This document shows positions 1 through 8,341 of a stretch of DNA of 64,000 nucleotides, piece after piece (within the stretch, counting starts at the first letter, position 1; the number at the start of each line of letters is the position of its first letter). Position numbers and translations under genes: made by a program. The stretch is taken from the NCBI RefSeq assembly GCF_900230215.1, contig NZ_LT907982.1, positions 744,001 to 808,000 on the forward strand, in the 5' to 3' direction. Under the pieces are notes generated by a model. The model made no database searches. It was not told where the DNA came from and saw nothing but the letters and a program-made list of their open reading frames with translations. Origin of the DNA: Jatrophihabitans sp. GAS493. GTDB taxonomy: Bacteria > Actinomycetota > Actinomycetes > Mycobacteriales > Jatrophihabitantaceae.

Positions 1-537
1 GGGCTCGCTTTCGTCCCGATGGCGCTGCTGATGGCGGTGAGCGCGATCGTCTCCGAGCGGGTGGCCCTGCGCTTCGGCGCCCACCGCTCCACCGCATTCG
101 CCATGTTCCTGATGGCCGCCGGGATCGCCTCGGTGAGCATGCTCGGCGAGTCGGCATCCTTCCTCGATCTGATGCCGAGTTTCGCGATCATCGGCATCGG
201 CGGTGGCTTGACCATCCCGCTCACCACCTCGGTGCTGGCGGTGATGCCGGTCGAGCAGTCCGGAGTCGCATCCGCCCTCTTCAACGCCTCCCGGGAGGTG
301 GCCGGACTGTTGGGGATCACCGTCATCGGCGCCATCCTGGTAGCGCGCCAGACAACCGCGCTGGCTCAGGGTCACTCGGCCACCGACGCCTTCCTGACCG
401 GCTACCGCACCGGCCTGGTGGTGGCGGCCGTACTCGTCGCCGCCGGTGGCGTGGCCGCTTGGATCGCCCTGCGGCCCTCGACCGCGGTAACTCCGCCGAG
501 TCCCACCGAGGCGGCTGAATTGGCCCTGGCCGGCTAA
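1..537 (+). CDS. MFS drug exporter, C-terminal part (truncated by window start)
   Basis: The reading frame is open from base 1, so only the C-terminal part of the protein is present. It shows about four hydrophobic membrane segments and the glycine/proline-rich stretch GIGGGLTIPLTTSVLAVMP, followed by QSGVASALFNASREVAG. That pattern is typical of the late helices of 14-helix DHA2 (EmrB/QacA-type) proton-driven multidrug exporters of the Major Facilitator Superfamily. The protein ends in a short cytoplasmic tail (TPPSPTEAAELALAG). The substrate cannot be told from this fragment. The next plus-strand gene starts 160 bases downstream, after an inverted repeat that may end this transcript. Confidence 0.85.
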   Translation, partial: GLAFVPMALLMAVSAIVSERVALRFGAHRSTAFAMFLMAAGIASVSMLGESASFLDLMPSFAIIGIGGGLTIPLTTSVLAVMPVEQSGVASALFNASREVAGLLGITVIGAILVARQTTALAQGHSATDAFLTGYRTGLVVAAVLVAAGGVAAWIALRPSTAVTPPSPTEAAELALAG

Positions 538-564
538 CGGATCGCCCGCTCCGCGCGGCGTCGC

Positions 565-591
565 TGTGGATAACTTTTCCGGTTATCCACA
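565..591. other. Inverted pair of DnaA-box-like 9-mers / hairpin
   Basis: TGTGGATAAC (565-574) and GTTATCCACA (582-591) form a perfect 10-base inverted repeat around a 7-base centre. Each arm contains TTATCCACA, identical to the classical E. coli DnaA box; the usual actinobacterial form is TTGTCCACA. It lies 28 bases after the MFS stop, so it could be a pair of DnaA sites or a transcription terminator. A T-rich tail is lacking. Confidence 0.5.
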
Positions 592-696
592 GTGGCGCCG
601 TTCGTGCTTCCGGCGCCCGCGATTCGGCCTACATTCTCTGCGAGGGACCCGCTGAGCGGGTGCACCTCCAACTCGTCGCTCGGGAGGGAATTCGCA

Positions 697-963
697 GTGA
701 TCATCGTCGGAACACGCACAAAATTCAGGGTGTTGGCTATCGTGCACTTCGTCTGCGGCGTCTGTCACCGTCCGGCTCCGCAGCAGATGCTCGAGCGGAC
801 GAGCAAGTTCACCCTCTTCTTCATCCCGCTCTTCCCGGTCGCCAAATCGCGCTACGCACGGTGCGCGCACTGCGGTCTGTCCACACCGATGAGTGCGGCC
901 CGAGCCGACGAGTACGTGGCCTCTACGCGATCGCCTCAACTACTGCGCCTAACGGCAGTCTGA
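697..963 (+). CDS. Small zinc-ribbon domain protein
   Basis: This 88-residue protein starts at GTG 697, chosen because a GGGAGG-type ribosome site (about 682-687) precedes it and homologous small proteins begin near this point; the frame stays open further upstream without support. Two CxxC knuckles (CGVC and CAHC) flank the stretch TKFTLFFIPLFPVAKSRYA. This is the pattern of a family of small actinobacterial zinc-ribbon proteins of unknown role that carry a KFTLFF(I/V)PLFP motif. The four cysteines probably hold one zinc. No enzymatic motif is visible. It appears to be transcribed alone, between the MFS exporter and the cutinase. Confidence 0.6.
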   Translation: MIIVGTRTKFRVLAIVHFVCGVCHRPAPQQMLERTSKFTLFFIPLFPVAKSRYARCAHCGLSTPMSAARADEYVASTRSPQLLRLTAV

Positions 964-1005
964 CCTTCCTGTGTGTGGCCCGCGTCATGTGGATGGGACA
1001 TATTC

Positions 1006-1034
1006 TTGACTTGTCTCAGGACCCGTTCTAGCGT
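1006..1034 (+). promoter_or_regulatory. Putative promoter of the cutinase gene
   Basis: TTGACT (1006-1011), a 17-base spacer and TAGCGT (1029-1034) fit a housekeeping actinobacterial promoter (TTGACN, 17, TANNNT). It lies about 108 bases before the cutinase ATG, which implies a leader of about 100 bases. Nothing else in the 178-base gap is recognisable. Confidence 0.45.
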
Positions 1035-1141
1035 CCCTTCCGTCCGTCAGCCGACGGTCGTCACGCCGCACCGGGACAGGGTCCAGCCCGTTCTTGGGCC
1101 CGCGCCAGTGCCCGTGACAGCGTCTGAGATTTGGAGTGCAC

Positions 1142-1915
1142 ATGATCAGCTTCAAGCGTTCGAGCATCGTGGCTCGACGTATCCCCAAGAAGGTCACCGG
1201 TGCCGCCGCCGTACTCGCGTTCGGTGCCCTCGGTGTCGCCACCCTCGCCATCGCACCCTCGGGTGCCTCTGCGACGGCGGCCTCCGGATCAGGGTGCGCG
1301 GCGGTGCACGTGCTGGCCGCCCGGGCCTCCACCGAGTCGTCCGGCCCCGGCATCATCACCTCGCTCGTCTCAAAGATCCAGAGCGGCGTCTCGGCGTCGG
1401 TGAGCACCAGTTCGGTGGACTACCCCGCGTTGCTCTTCCCGTACGACACGAGCAGCACCGCCGGTGACACGGCGATCAAGTCGGAGCTCACGGCGCAGGT
1501 TCAGAAGTGCCCGTCCCAGAAGATCGTGCTCGTCGGCTATTCGCAGGGCGCGCAGTTGGTCGGTGACGTCCTCGCCGGCGGCGGTGGGTCGCTCGGGCTC
1601 GGTGCCGCGTCGGCTCCGGTCAGCTCGTCGATCTCCTCGCACGTCGTCGCGGTGATCCAGTACGGCGATCCACGGCACATGCCGAACACCTCCTTCGACA
1701 AGGGGACGGCCAACGGGGCAACCGGCCTCTTCCCACGGACGAGCAACCAGTCACTGGTGCCGTTCGCGTCCAAGATCCAGTCCTACTGCGACACGGGTGA
1801 CCCCTTCTGTGCAGGCGGGCTCAATGTCTTCGCCCATCTCGACTACACCATCAAGTACGACTCGTCGGCTACCCCGTTCGTGGTCGGCAAGTTGAACGCG
1901 GCCGGAATCCACTAG
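1142..1915 (+). CDS. Secreted cutinase-family serine esterase
   Basis: The 257-residue protein begins at ATG 1142, five bases after GGAG (1133-1136); an upstream in-frame GTG at 1136 overlaps that site and is less likely. A basic N-terminus and hydrophobic stretch ending near ASATAASG form a signal peptide, so the enzyme is exported. The alpha/beta-hydrolase nucleophile elbow GYSQGA carries the catalytic Ser, and the late segment CDTGDPFC...AHLDY carries the Asp and His, as in the cutinase family (PF01083). Four cysteines (near the mature N-terminus, mid-protein and in CDTGDPFC) can form the usual two disulfides. Actinobacterial relatives hydrolyse cutin, lipid esters or polyesters; the natural substrate here is unknown. 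Confidence 0.9.
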   Translation: MISFKRSSIVARRIPKKVTGAAAVLAFGALGVATLAIAPSGASATAASGSGCAAVHVLAARASTESSGPGIITSLVSKIQSGVSASVSTSSVDYPALLFPYDTSSTAGDTAIKSELTAQVQKCPSQKIVLVGYSQGAQLVGDVLAGGGGSLGLGAASAPVSSSISSHVVAVIQYGDPRHMPNTSFDKGTANGATGLFPRTSNQSLVPFASKIQSYCDTGDPFCAGGLNVFAHLDYTIKYDSSATPFVVGKLNAAGIH

Positions 1916-1996
1916 TCCGGCTCGCCGGCTGCCCCGCGCGGTCGCCCGGCGCGGAGACGTCCCTGCCTCGGACGCCTCCGCGCTGGGCATTCTCGG

Positions 1997-2002
1997 TATC
2001 GT
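1997..2002 (+). promoter_or_regulatory. Leaderless -10 box before the GroES-like gene
   Basis: TATCGT ends six bases before the GTG start at 2009, and no ribosome site is visible. This places the transcription start on or next to the start codon, as in leaderless actinobacterial mRNAs. A convincing -35 box is not seen. Confidence 0.4.
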
Positions 2003-2008
2003 GACCCT

Positions 2009-2326
2009 GTGACGACTGGCCTGCCCATCAAGATGCTGCACGACCGGGTGCTGGTGAAGATGCCCCGTGACGAGGGCGACCGGCGCTCCTCCGGCGGCAT
2101 TCTGATCCCGGCCACCGCGCAGGTGTCGAAACGCCTCACCTGGGCCGAGGTGCTCGCCATCGGCAATCACGTCCGCACGATCGAGGTCGGCGACCGGGTG
2201 CTCTTCAGCCCGGACGAGCAGCACGAGGTCGAGATCTCCGGGGATGACTACCTGCTGCTGCGGGAGCGCGACATCCACGCGGTGGCCGCCGAACGGGTCG
2301 ACTCCAACACCGGTCTCTACCTGTAG
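2009..2326 (+). CDS. GroES-like co-chaperonin family protein
   Basis: This 105-residue protein (GTG start) contains the Cpn10 signatures: LHDRVLVK near the N-terminus, the mobile-loop region GDRRSSGGILIPA, and GDRVLFSP and YLLLRERDIHAV in the C-terminal half. Its length suits a single GroES subunit, but it differs from canonical GroES and has an extra tail (AAERVDSNTGLYL). No groEL lies nearby, so it is probably an additional, stand-alone copy rather than the main chaperonin partner. Whether it still binds GroEL cannot be told from sequence. Confidence 0.75.
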   Translation: MTTGLPIKMLHDRVLVKMPRDEGDRRSSGGILIPATAQVSKRLTWAEVLAIGNHVRTIEVGDRVLFSPDEQHEVEISGDDYLLLRERDIHAVAAERVDSNTGLYL

Positions 2327-2364
2327 TTCGGGTCCACGCGGTTCAGCCGGAAGCCGACAGAGAC

Positions 2365-2370
2365 TAAAGT
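2365..2370 (+). promoter_or_regulatory. Leaderless -10 box before the CDP-alcohol transferase gene
   Basis: TAAAGT ends seven bases before ATG 2378 and there is no ribosome site, as expected for a leaderless transcript. The -35 region is weak. Confidence 0.4.
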
Positions 2371-2377
2371 TCGCACC

Positions 2378-3130
2378 ATGCAGACCGCTACGCCCTCGAC
2401 CGGAACGCCCACCCAGCGCGGGCAGGCGTGGGCACTGCATGTCTTCACCACACTCGGTGTCGTGGTCGGAATCCTCGCCCTTCGCGAGGTTCTGGTCGGC
2501 AACGCGAAGCTGGCGCTGATCTGGCTGCTCGTCAGTTTCGTCATCGACGGAGTCGACGGCCCGGTCGCCCGGGTGCTGGACGTCAAATCGCTGGTGCCGG
2601 TGATCGACGGCTACATCCTCGACGTGGTCATCGACTACGTCACCTGCGTCGTCGTCCCGGCCGCTTTCATGTACCAGTTCGACCTGCTGCCCAGTGGAAA
2701 CTGGGGCCTCTTCCTCATCGGGCTGATCGTCTTCACCTCGGCGATCTGGTTCTCCCGCACCGACATGATGAGCGATGAGAACTGGTTCCGCGGCTTCCCG
2801 GCCGCCTGGAACCTGGTCGCCCCCGTTCTCTACATCTTCCAGGCCCGACCGGTGATCGGCGCGATCATCACGGTCGCCCTCTCACTGCTGTCGCTGAGCA
2901 ACTTCCCGGTGCCGCACCCGGTGCGGGTCGTCTGGATGCGGCCGGTGACGCTGAGCGTCACGATTGCCTGGGTCGGCGCGATGACCGTCGGCGTGCTGGC
3001 CCTGCCCGACCACTGGTGGATACTGCGCCCGATCCTGCTGGCCGGCAGCATCTACTTCCTCGTGCTCGGCTTCGTTCAGATCGGCCGGCTGCGCAGCGGC
3101 GTCGCCAGTCGGCTCGACGCACCCCACTGA
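2378..3130 (+). CDS. pcs: CDP-alcohol phosphatidyltransferase, phosphatidylcholine synthase-like
   Basis: The 250-residue polytopic membrane protein carries the full CDP-alcohol transferase motif, DGVDGPVAR followed by GYILDVVID, whose aspartates bind the metal and CDP-diacylglycerol. About eight hydrophobic segments follow a short cytosolic N-terminus. Length and the positions of the motif fit phosphatidylcholine synthase (condensing CDP-diacylglycerol with choline) better than the shorter phosphatidylglycerophosphate or phosphatidylinositol synthases. Substrate choice is inferred from overall resemblance, so another head group is possible. The gene stands alone, 51 bases after the GroES-like gene, with its own likely leaderless promoter. 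Confidence 0.75.
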   Translation: MQTATPSTGTPTQRGQAWALHVFTTLGVVVGILALREVLVGNAKLALIWLLVSFVIDGVDGPVARVLDVKSLVPVIDGYILDVVIDYVTCVVVPAAFMYQFDLLPSGNWGLFLIGLIVFTSAIWFSRTDMMSDENWFRGFPAAWNLVAPVLYIFQARPVIGAIITVALSLLSLSNFPVPHPVRVVWMRPVTLSVTIAWVGAMTVGVLALPDHWWILRPILLAGSIYFLVLGFVQIGRLRSGVASRLDAPH

Positions 3131-3160
3131 TCCTCCCGCGCTGGCGGGTGGCGTTGGCCG

Positions 3161-4102
3161 CTAACTCCCGGCGGTCCGGATCCGCTGCAGCCAATCGCGT
3201 GCGCGGGCGAAGTCCTTGTCGGTGCGCCCCGGCGTGATCTCCTCGACGTCACCATCGCGGCGCGGGTAGGAGCCTAGGAACCGGATGTCCGAGCAGATCC
3301 GCTTCAGCGCGGCCACCGCATCACCCACCCGCTCGTCGGCGATATGCCCCTCGCAGTCGATGCTGAAGCAGTACTGGCCGATCCGCTCCTTCGTCGGGCG
3401 GGACTCGATGCGCGTGAGGTTCACTCCCCTGGTGGCGAACTCACTGAGGATCTCCAGCAGCGCACCGCTGTGATCGGCCCGCAGGTAGGCGACGACGGTA
3501 GTGCGGTCATTGCCCGTCGGCGGCCCGGGGACCGCCGGACGGGCCAGCAGGACGAACCGGGTGACGGCTGCGTGATTGTCGGCGATGTCCTTGGCCAGCG
3601 AGTGCAATCCGTAGATATCAGCCGCCACCGGTGGTGCGATCGCCGCGTCGAATTCACCGGCCTGCACCGACTGCGCCCCACCGGCGGTGGAGCCGACGAG
3701 GGCAACGGCCGCCTGCGGAAGATTGCTCATCAGCCATCGACGCGTCTGAGCCTCGGCGTGCGGGTGCGTGGCGACCGAGCGAATATCCCCCAGTCGCTGA
3801 CCGGGGCGTGTCATCAGATCGAAGACCACCGGGAGGTAGGCCTCCTCGGCGATGCGCAGCGGTTCGCCACCGGCCAGCTCGTCCAGTGTGGCCGGCACCG
3901 CACCCTCGACCGAGTTCTCCAGCGGCACCAGCGTCCCGTCGGCGCGCCCGTCGCGTAGCGCGTCGATCGCCAGAGTCACGTTCGTCATCGGCAGCAGACG
4001 CGCGTGTAGGGCGGCCGGAAGGGTCAGCAGCGCGGCGTGGGCGAAGGTGCCGGGAGGTCCGAGAAAGGCAAGCGTCGGCCGGGAGTCGGCGGCATCGGTC
4101 AC
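3161..4102 (-). CDS. pheA: Prephenate dehydratase
   Basis: The 313-residue enzyme (GTG start) converts prephenate to phenylpyruvate, the penultimate step to phenylalanine. The N-terminal half has the periplasmic-binding-protein-like catalytic fold with LGPPGTFAHAA at the start and the conserved TRFVLLARP. A C-terminal ACT domain (about residues 195-275) carries the ESRP motif in LTRIESRPTKERIGQY, which binds phenylalanine for feedback inhibition. A tail of about 30 residues follows. It is the monofunctional actinobacterial type, with no chorismate mutase domain. It lies 32 bases after the DUF4446 gene, and the transaminase for its product is encoded divergently at 4868. Confidence 0.95.
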   Translation of the reverse strand: MTDAADSRPTLAFLGPPGTFAHAALLTLPAALHARLLPMTNVTLAIDALRDGRADGTLVPLENSVEGAVPATLDELAGGEPLRIAEEAYLPVVFDLMTRPGQRLGDIRSVATHPHAEAQTRRWLMSNLPQAAVALVGSTAGGAQSVQAGEFDAAIAPPVAADIYGLHSLAKDIADNHAAVTRFVLLARPAVPGPPTGNDRTTVVAYLRADHSGALLEILSEFATRGVNLTRIESRPTKERIGQYCFSIDCEGHIADERVGDAVAALKRICSDIRFLGSYPRRDGDVEEITPGRTDKDFARARDWLQRIRTAGS

Positions 4103-4134
4103 GGTGCTAGAGCCTAGTCGGTGTGTGCGGTCGT

Positions 4135-4770
4135 TCAGCTGGCTTTGCGGTATTCCCGGCGCTTCGGGCGGCGGGACAGGGCGGCATCCACGGCCTGCGC
4201 CTCCTCGGGAGAGAGATCGTGCTCGCCGGATCCCTGACTGACACCCTTGGCGTAGAGGCGACTGTCGGTACGCCCGGCGATCGAGGTGAGGGTGACGCCG
4301 TCACCGGAGTCGTCCAGCAGGGCGAGGGAGAACGACATCCGCCCGGACATGTCGTCGAAGGCGTCGAAGCGAACCAGGGCGACGTTGCGCAGCGAACGGG
4401 CCAGCGTCGACCCGAAGCCGGAGATCGTCTCGGCGATCTGGGTGTGTTCGGACGCCACCTCGCCGACCGTGCGGTTCTGCGTCTCTTCGACCTGACTACG
4501 CATAGCCTCGACCTGGGCGCGCAGCTCCTGGGTCGTCGCCGCCTGAGTCGTCTCCAGCTGAGTCTGCATCGCCTGCACTTGGGCCGCCAGCGCCTCGGTG
4601 GTGGCGATGTGCCGCTCCACCGCCTCCAGTAGCGACTCCTTGCTGGTTGCGCCTCGACTGAGCACCGCGGCGGCCCGGCGCAGCCGGTACAGCGAGCGCA
4701 GTGCACAGTACGCGCCGACGAGGGCCAGGTAGCCCAGAGCGAGCGCGAAGACGGCAGCGTAGGTAGTCAT
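4135..4770 (-). CDS. DUF4446 family membrane-anchored coiled-coil protein
   Basis: The start at 4770 (MTTYAAVF) is preferred over a frame opening about 100 bases upstream, because it puts a transmembrane helix (about residues 4-24) at the N-terminus and avoids overlap with the divergent pat gene. A long glutamine-rich coiled coil follows (about residues 50-115). The C-terminal domain contains [21 protein letters not shown] and [16 protein letters not shown], the hallmark of DUF4446. The function of the family is unknown. Members commonly sit beside pheA in actinobacteria, as here; whether that reflects a shared function is unproven. Confidence 0.8.
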   Translation of the reverse strand: MTTYAAVFALALGYLALVGAYCALRSLYRLRRAAAVLSRGATSKESLLEAVERHIATTEALAAQVQAMQTQLETTQAATTQELRAQVEAMRSQVEETQNRTVGEVASEHTQIAETISGFGSTLARSLRNVALVRFDAFDDMSGRMSFSLALLDDSGDGVTLTSIAGRTDSRLYAKGVSQGSGEHDLSPEEAQAVDAALSRRPKRREYRKAS

Positions 4771-4867
4771 CAACAGCCAGGCTAGGGGGTCGCGGCAGCC
4801 CGGCGCGGTTGCAACGCTGAGACCGGTGAAATCGGGCCGCTCGGCCCCCGTGAGGAATGATGGGCTC

Positions 4868-5950
4868 ATGACTGTTCGCCTGCGCTCAACCCTTGCCTCA
4901 CTGCCGGCCTACGTCCCCGGCCGGTCGGTTCCGGGCGCGGTGAAGTTGGCCAGCAATGAGGTGGCGTATCCGCCGCTGCCGTCGGTACTGGCCCGCATCG
5001 CCTCCGCCGCCGCCACCGTCAATCGCTACCCCGACTCCTTCTCGACTGAGCTCACCGCCGCCATCGCTGCTCATCACGGCGTCCCGGTGGAGCAGGTCGT
5101 GGTCGGTTGCGGCTCGGTGTCGCTATGCCAGCAGCTGGTGCTGAGCACGGCCGGACCGGGCGACGAGGTGCTCTACGCCTGGCGATCCTTCGAGGCGTAC
5201 CCGATCGTCACCACGATCGGGGGAGCGACTCCGGTGCAGGTGCCCCTCGCCTCGCAGGTACACGATCTGCAGGCCATGGCCGCCGCGATCACGCCACAGA
5301 CGCGGCTGATCTTCGTCTGCAATCCGAACAACCCGACCGGAACCGTCGTCGGCGCCGCGGCCCTGACGCGCTTCCTGGATGCGGTTGCGCCGGACGTGCT
5401 GGTGGTACTGGACGAGGCCTACCGCGAGTTCGTCCGGGATAGCGACGTGCCGGACGGCCTTACTTTCCTTGATCGTCCGAACGTCATCGTGCTTCGTACC
5501 TTCTCCAAGGCCTATGGCCTGGCCGGACTGCGGGTCGGCTACGGCATCGCCGGCGATCCGGCGGTCATCAATGCACTGCGCCAGACCCAGGCCCCCTTCG
5601 CGGTCACCCATGTCGCCCAGCAGGCGGCGCTGGCCAGCCTGGAGCCGGAGGCCAGCGCGGAGTTGATGAGCCGCGTCGATGAGGTGGTACAGGAACGGAC
5701 GCGGGTGCATGACGCGCTGGCCTCCTACGGATATGCGGTACCGCCGACGCAGGCCAACTTCGTCTGGCTGCCCCTCGGCGACGCGGCGGTCGACTGGGCC
5801 GCGGAGTGCGAACGAAGCCGGGTGATCGTCCGTCCGTTTGGCGGCTTCGGAGTCCGGGTCACCATCGGTAGCGTGGAGGAGAACGACCAGTTGCTGGCCG
5901 CCGCGAAGACGCTCGCCGCTGAATACGCTCACCGGACTGCCATCGGATGA
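4868..5950 (+). CDS. pat: Aromatic amino acid (phenylalanine) aminotransferase, HisC2/Pat type
   Basis: This 360-residue fold-type I PLP enzyme starts at ATG 4868, behind GAGGA (4852-4856). The opening ([20 protein letters not shown]), [19 protein letters not shown], the PLP-lysine motif [12 protein letters not shown] and [10 protein letters not shown] resemble mycobacterial Pat (HisC2) more than histidinol-phosphate aminotransferase proper. Pat aminates phenylpyruvate to phenylalanine, which matches the neighbouring pheA. A histidinol-phosphate role cannot be excluded. Its stop overlaps the next start by four bases (ATGA), so translation of the following hutI is probably coupled. Confidence 0.85.
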   Translation: MTVRLRSTLASLPAYVPGRSVPGAVKLASNEVAYPPLPSVLARIASAAATVNRYPDSFSTELTAAIAAHHGVPVEQVVVGCGSVSLCQQLVLSTAGPGDEVLYAWRSFEAYPIVTTIGGATPVQVPLASQVHDLQAMAAAITPQTRLIFVCNPNNPTGTVVGAAALTRFLDAVAPDVLVVLDEAYREFVRDSDVPDGLTFLDRPNVIVLRTFSKAYGLAGLRVGYGIAGDPAVINALRQTQAPFAVTHVAQQAALASLEPEASAELMSRVDEVVQERTRVHDALASYGYAVPPTQANFVWLPLGDAAVDWAAECERSRVIVRPFGGFGVRVTIGSVEENDQLLAAAKTLAAEYAHRTAIG

Positions 5951-7101
5951 GCATCCTGCTCACCGGCATCGCGCAGGTCGCCACCCAGGACGCTGAGCTG
6001 GGCGAACTGGCCGACGCCGCGCTGGTGCTGGACGGCGAGACGATCGTCTGGGTCGGCTCGGCCGGTCAGGCTCCGGCGGCCGACGAACGCGTCGACCTGG
6101 AGGGGCGAAGCGTCCTCCCCGGCTTCGTCGACTCGCACGCCCATCTGGTCTTCGCCGGCGATCGCACGCAGGAGTTCAACGCCCGCATGAGCGGATCCCC
6201 TTACAGCGCCGGGGGAATCAGGACAACGGTGGAGGCCACGAGAGACGCCACCGACGCGGCGCTGCGAGCCAATGTTGCCCGGCTGACCGGTGAGCTGCTC
6301 GCGGCGGGGGTGACCACCTTCGAGTGCAAGTCCGGGTACGGGCTGGACGTGGAGACCGAGGCCCGATCGCTGCGGGTGGCCGCCGAGTTCACCGACGAGA
6401 CGACCTACCTGGGGGCTCATGTGGTGCCGCCCGGAATCGGGCGCGACGAGTACGTGCGGTTGGTCTGCGGCGAGATGCTCGATGCCTGCGCCCCGTTGGC
6501 CCGCTGGGTGGACGTCTTCTGCGAACGAGGCGCCTTCGACGCCGGCGAGACCCGCAGCATCCTGCGAGCCGGGATCGAGCGTGGCTTGATGGCCCGAGTG
6601 CACGCGAACCAGCTCAGCGAAGGGGCCGGCGTGCAGGTGGCCGTCGACCTCGGTGCGGCCAGCGCCGACCACTGCACCCACCTCAGCGATGCCGACGTCG
6701 CGGCCCTGGCCGGCTCGACTACGGTGGCCACGCTGCTGCCGCTGGCCGAGTTCTCGACCCGTTCGTCGTACCCGGACGCCCGACGACTGCTGGACGCCGG
6801 GGTTTCGGTGGCGCTGGCGACCGACTGCAATCCCGGGTCGGCCTACTCGACCTCGATGCCGCTGGCCATCGCACTGGCCGTGCGCGAGATGAAGATGACG
6901 CCGGCCGAGGCGGTGCGGGCGGCCACCGCGGGCGGTGCCCAGGCCCTGCGGCGCGACGATATCGGCGTGATCGCCGTCGGGCGTCGAGCCGATCTGCTGG
7001 TGCTCGACGCGCCGTCGTATGTCCATCTGGCCTACCGCCCCGGGGTTCCGCTGGTGGCGCAGGTCTGGCGCGGGGGACGGCTTGCCCACCAAGTCCACTG
7101 A
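5947..7101 (+). CDS. hutI: Imidazolonepropionase
   Basis: The 384-residue amidohydrolase-superfamily enzyme shows the metal site [10 protein letters not shown], the substrate segment [36 protein letters not shown] and [15 protein letters not shown], all in the order found in HutI. It hydrolyses 4-imidazolone-5-propanoate to N-formimidoyl-glutamate in histidine breakdown. Length is close to the usual 400 residues. No other hut gene (hutH, hutU, hutF, hutG) lies in the window. The gene is instead coupled to pat, so its physiological role is less certain than its family. Confidence 0.9.
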   Translation: MSILLTGIAQVATQDAELGELADAALVLDGETIVWVGSAGQAPAADERVDLEGRSVLPGFVDSHAHLVFAGDRTQEFNARMSGSPYSAGGIRTTVEATRDATDAALRANVARLTGELLAAGVTTFECKSGYGLDVETEARSLRVAAEFTDETTYLGAHVVPPGIGRDEYVRLVCGEMLDACAPLARWVDVFCERGAFDAGETRSILRAGIERGLMARVHANQLSEGAGVQVAVDLGAASADHCTHLSDADVAALAGSTTVATLLPLAEFSTRSSYPDARRLLDAGVSVALATDCNPGSAYSTSMPLAIALAVREMKMTPAEAVRAATAGGAQALRRDDIGVIAVGRRADLLVLDAPSYVHLAYRPGVPLVAQVWRGGRLAHQVH

Positions 7102-7116
7102 GCCCACCTCGGCTCA
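7099..7116. terminator. Small hairpin between convergent genes
   Basis: TGAGCC, a six-base loop and GGCTCA overlap the hutI stop and precede the end of the convergent VOC gene. There is no T-tract. It could act as a weak bidirectional terminator. Confidence 0.3.
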
Positions 7117-7121
7117 GGCGG

Positions 7122-7889
7122 CTACTTCGTGCGGTGCATGCGGGCCCGGATCATCTCGCGTAGTTGCGAGACGGCCTCTTCATGCTGCTCCGCGGATTCG
7201 GGCTGCTCCGGCGTTTCGGGCTGCGCCGTGGATTCGGGCTGCTCAGGCGTTTCGGGCTGCTCCGTGGATTCGCGCTGCTCCGTGGATTCGGACGGCTCCG
7301 TGGATTCGGACGGCTCGGTGGACTCGGACTGAACGGCCGCCACTGGCGCGGGGTCGACGAACTCGGTTCGTACGGCATCCGGGATGGGTGCTGGCTCAGG
7401 TTCGGGTGCTAACTCGGGTTCGGGTGCTAACGCCGGTTCGGGTGCTAACTCAGGTTTGGGTGCTAACTCGGGTTCGGGCGCTGACTCAGGTTCGGGCGCG
7501 GATGCTGGCGGCGCCGCGAGCGGCTCGGCGTCGCGGAGCAGACAGAACTCATTACCCTCGGGGTCGGCCAGCACGTGCCAGCTGACACCGCCATCACCCT
7601 CACCGTCGCCCAATGCCAGCGGGCGAGCCCCGTGCCCGATCAGTCGCTCCAGTTCGCGCTGCTGATCGGTGTCGGTGGCGACCAGGTCGAGGTGGATTTT
7701 GTTACGCGTCTTCCCGCTCGCCTCGGGCATCTGCATGAAATCGATTCGAAACGGCGCTGTGGCCCCGGCGATCGTGACGTCGTCGCCGTTACGGGCGACG
7801 GCGCTCCACCCGAGCACCCGGCACCAGAAATTCGCCAGTAGCACCGCATCGCGGCAGTCGACCGTCAGCGTCGCGATCCGGTTTGCCAT
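7122..7889 (-). CDS. VOC (glyoxalase-like) protein with long Pro-Glu/Ser-Thr repeat tail
   Basis: Residues 1-125 form a vicinal-oxygen-chelate fold (MANRIATLTVDCRDAVLLA, then FWCRVLGW, RIDFMQMPE, KIHLDLVATD, WHVLADPEGNEFCLL), the type common in actinobacterial proteins annotated as glyoxalase or bleomycin-resistance-like. The substrate is unknown. The remaining 130 residues are low-complexity: repeats of (A/S)PEPEL and then ESTEP/EQPE units, strongly acidic, ending in a basic segment LREMIRARMHRTK. The tail is encoded by short in-frame DNA repeats and is absent from the paralogue directly upstream (7902-8288), so it was probably added after duplication. Confidence 0.8.
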   Translation of the reverse strand: MANRIATLTVDCRDAVLLANFWCRVLGWSAVARNGDDVTIAGATAPFRIDFMQMPEASGKTRNKIHLDLVATDTDQQRELERLIGHGARPLALGDGEGDGGVSWHVLADPEGNEFCLLRDAEPLAAPPASAPEPESAPEPELAPKPELAPEPALAPEPELAPEPEPAPIPDAVRTEFVDPAPVAAVQSESTEPSESTEPSESTEQRESTEQPETPEQPESTAQPETPEQPESAEQHEEAVSQLREMIRARMHRTK

Positions 7890-7901
7890 CAGGCAGTTCT
7901 A

Positions 7902-8288
7902 TCAGCCCGCCGCCGTGCCTGCGAACGGAGCAACCTGCGAGCGGAGCAGGCAGAACTCGTTCCCCTCGGGGTCCGCCAGCACATGCCAGCTCACATCACC
8001 CTGGCCGATGTCCACTGAGACCGCACCGAGGTCCAGCAGCCTCGCCAGCTCCGCCGCCTGGTCCCGGTCGGTCGCATTCAGGTCGAGGTGCAGTCGGTTC
8101 TTCGCCCCCTTCGCACCGTCCGGCACCCTCAGGAAATCAATACGAAACGGTGGTCCATCACCGGCGATCGAGATGTCTCCCTCGTCGTCGACCTCACTGA
8201 TCTCATACCCGAGCACCGCGCACCAGAAGTCGGCCAGCCGCCGCGGATCGGTGCAGTCCACGGCGAGGGCGCTGATTCGGTTAGCCAT
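7902..8288 (-). CDS. VOC (glyoxalase-like) protein, single domain
   Basis: The 128-residue protein is a paralogue of the next gene: both begin MANRI, share FWC.VLG, FRIDF and WHVLADPEGNEFCLLR, and lie in tandem 12 bases apart on the same strand. It is one VOC fold module of two beta-alpha-beta-beta-beta units. Conserved His and Glu positions (HLDLNATD, NEFCLL) could ligand a metal. Such proteins act in detoxification or small-molecule binding, but nothing here identifies the ligand. This copy lacks the repetitive tail of its neighbour. Confidence 0.8.
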   Translation of the reverse strand: MANRISALAVDCTDPRRLADFWCAVLGYEISEVDDEGDISIAGDGPPFRIDFLRVPDGAKGAKNRLHLDLNATDRDQAAELARLLDLGAVSVDIGQGDVSWHVLADPEGNEFCLLRSQVAPFAGTAAG

Positions 8289-8341
8289 GACGTCTGTCTA
8301 GCAAACGTCACCGACAACGTCGCCCAGTCGATCCGGAAGGC

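Noticed and set aside
592-963. Upstream ATG for the zinc-ribbon protein
   Set aside because: The extra 35 residues overlap the DnaA-box hairpin region, lack family resemblance and have no ribosome site, whereas GTG 697 does.
4868-5950. Annotation of the transaminase as histidinol-phosphate aminotransferase
   Set aside because: Key segments are closer to the HisC2/Pat phenylalanine aminotransferase, and pheA lies next door with no histidine-synthesis genes in view.
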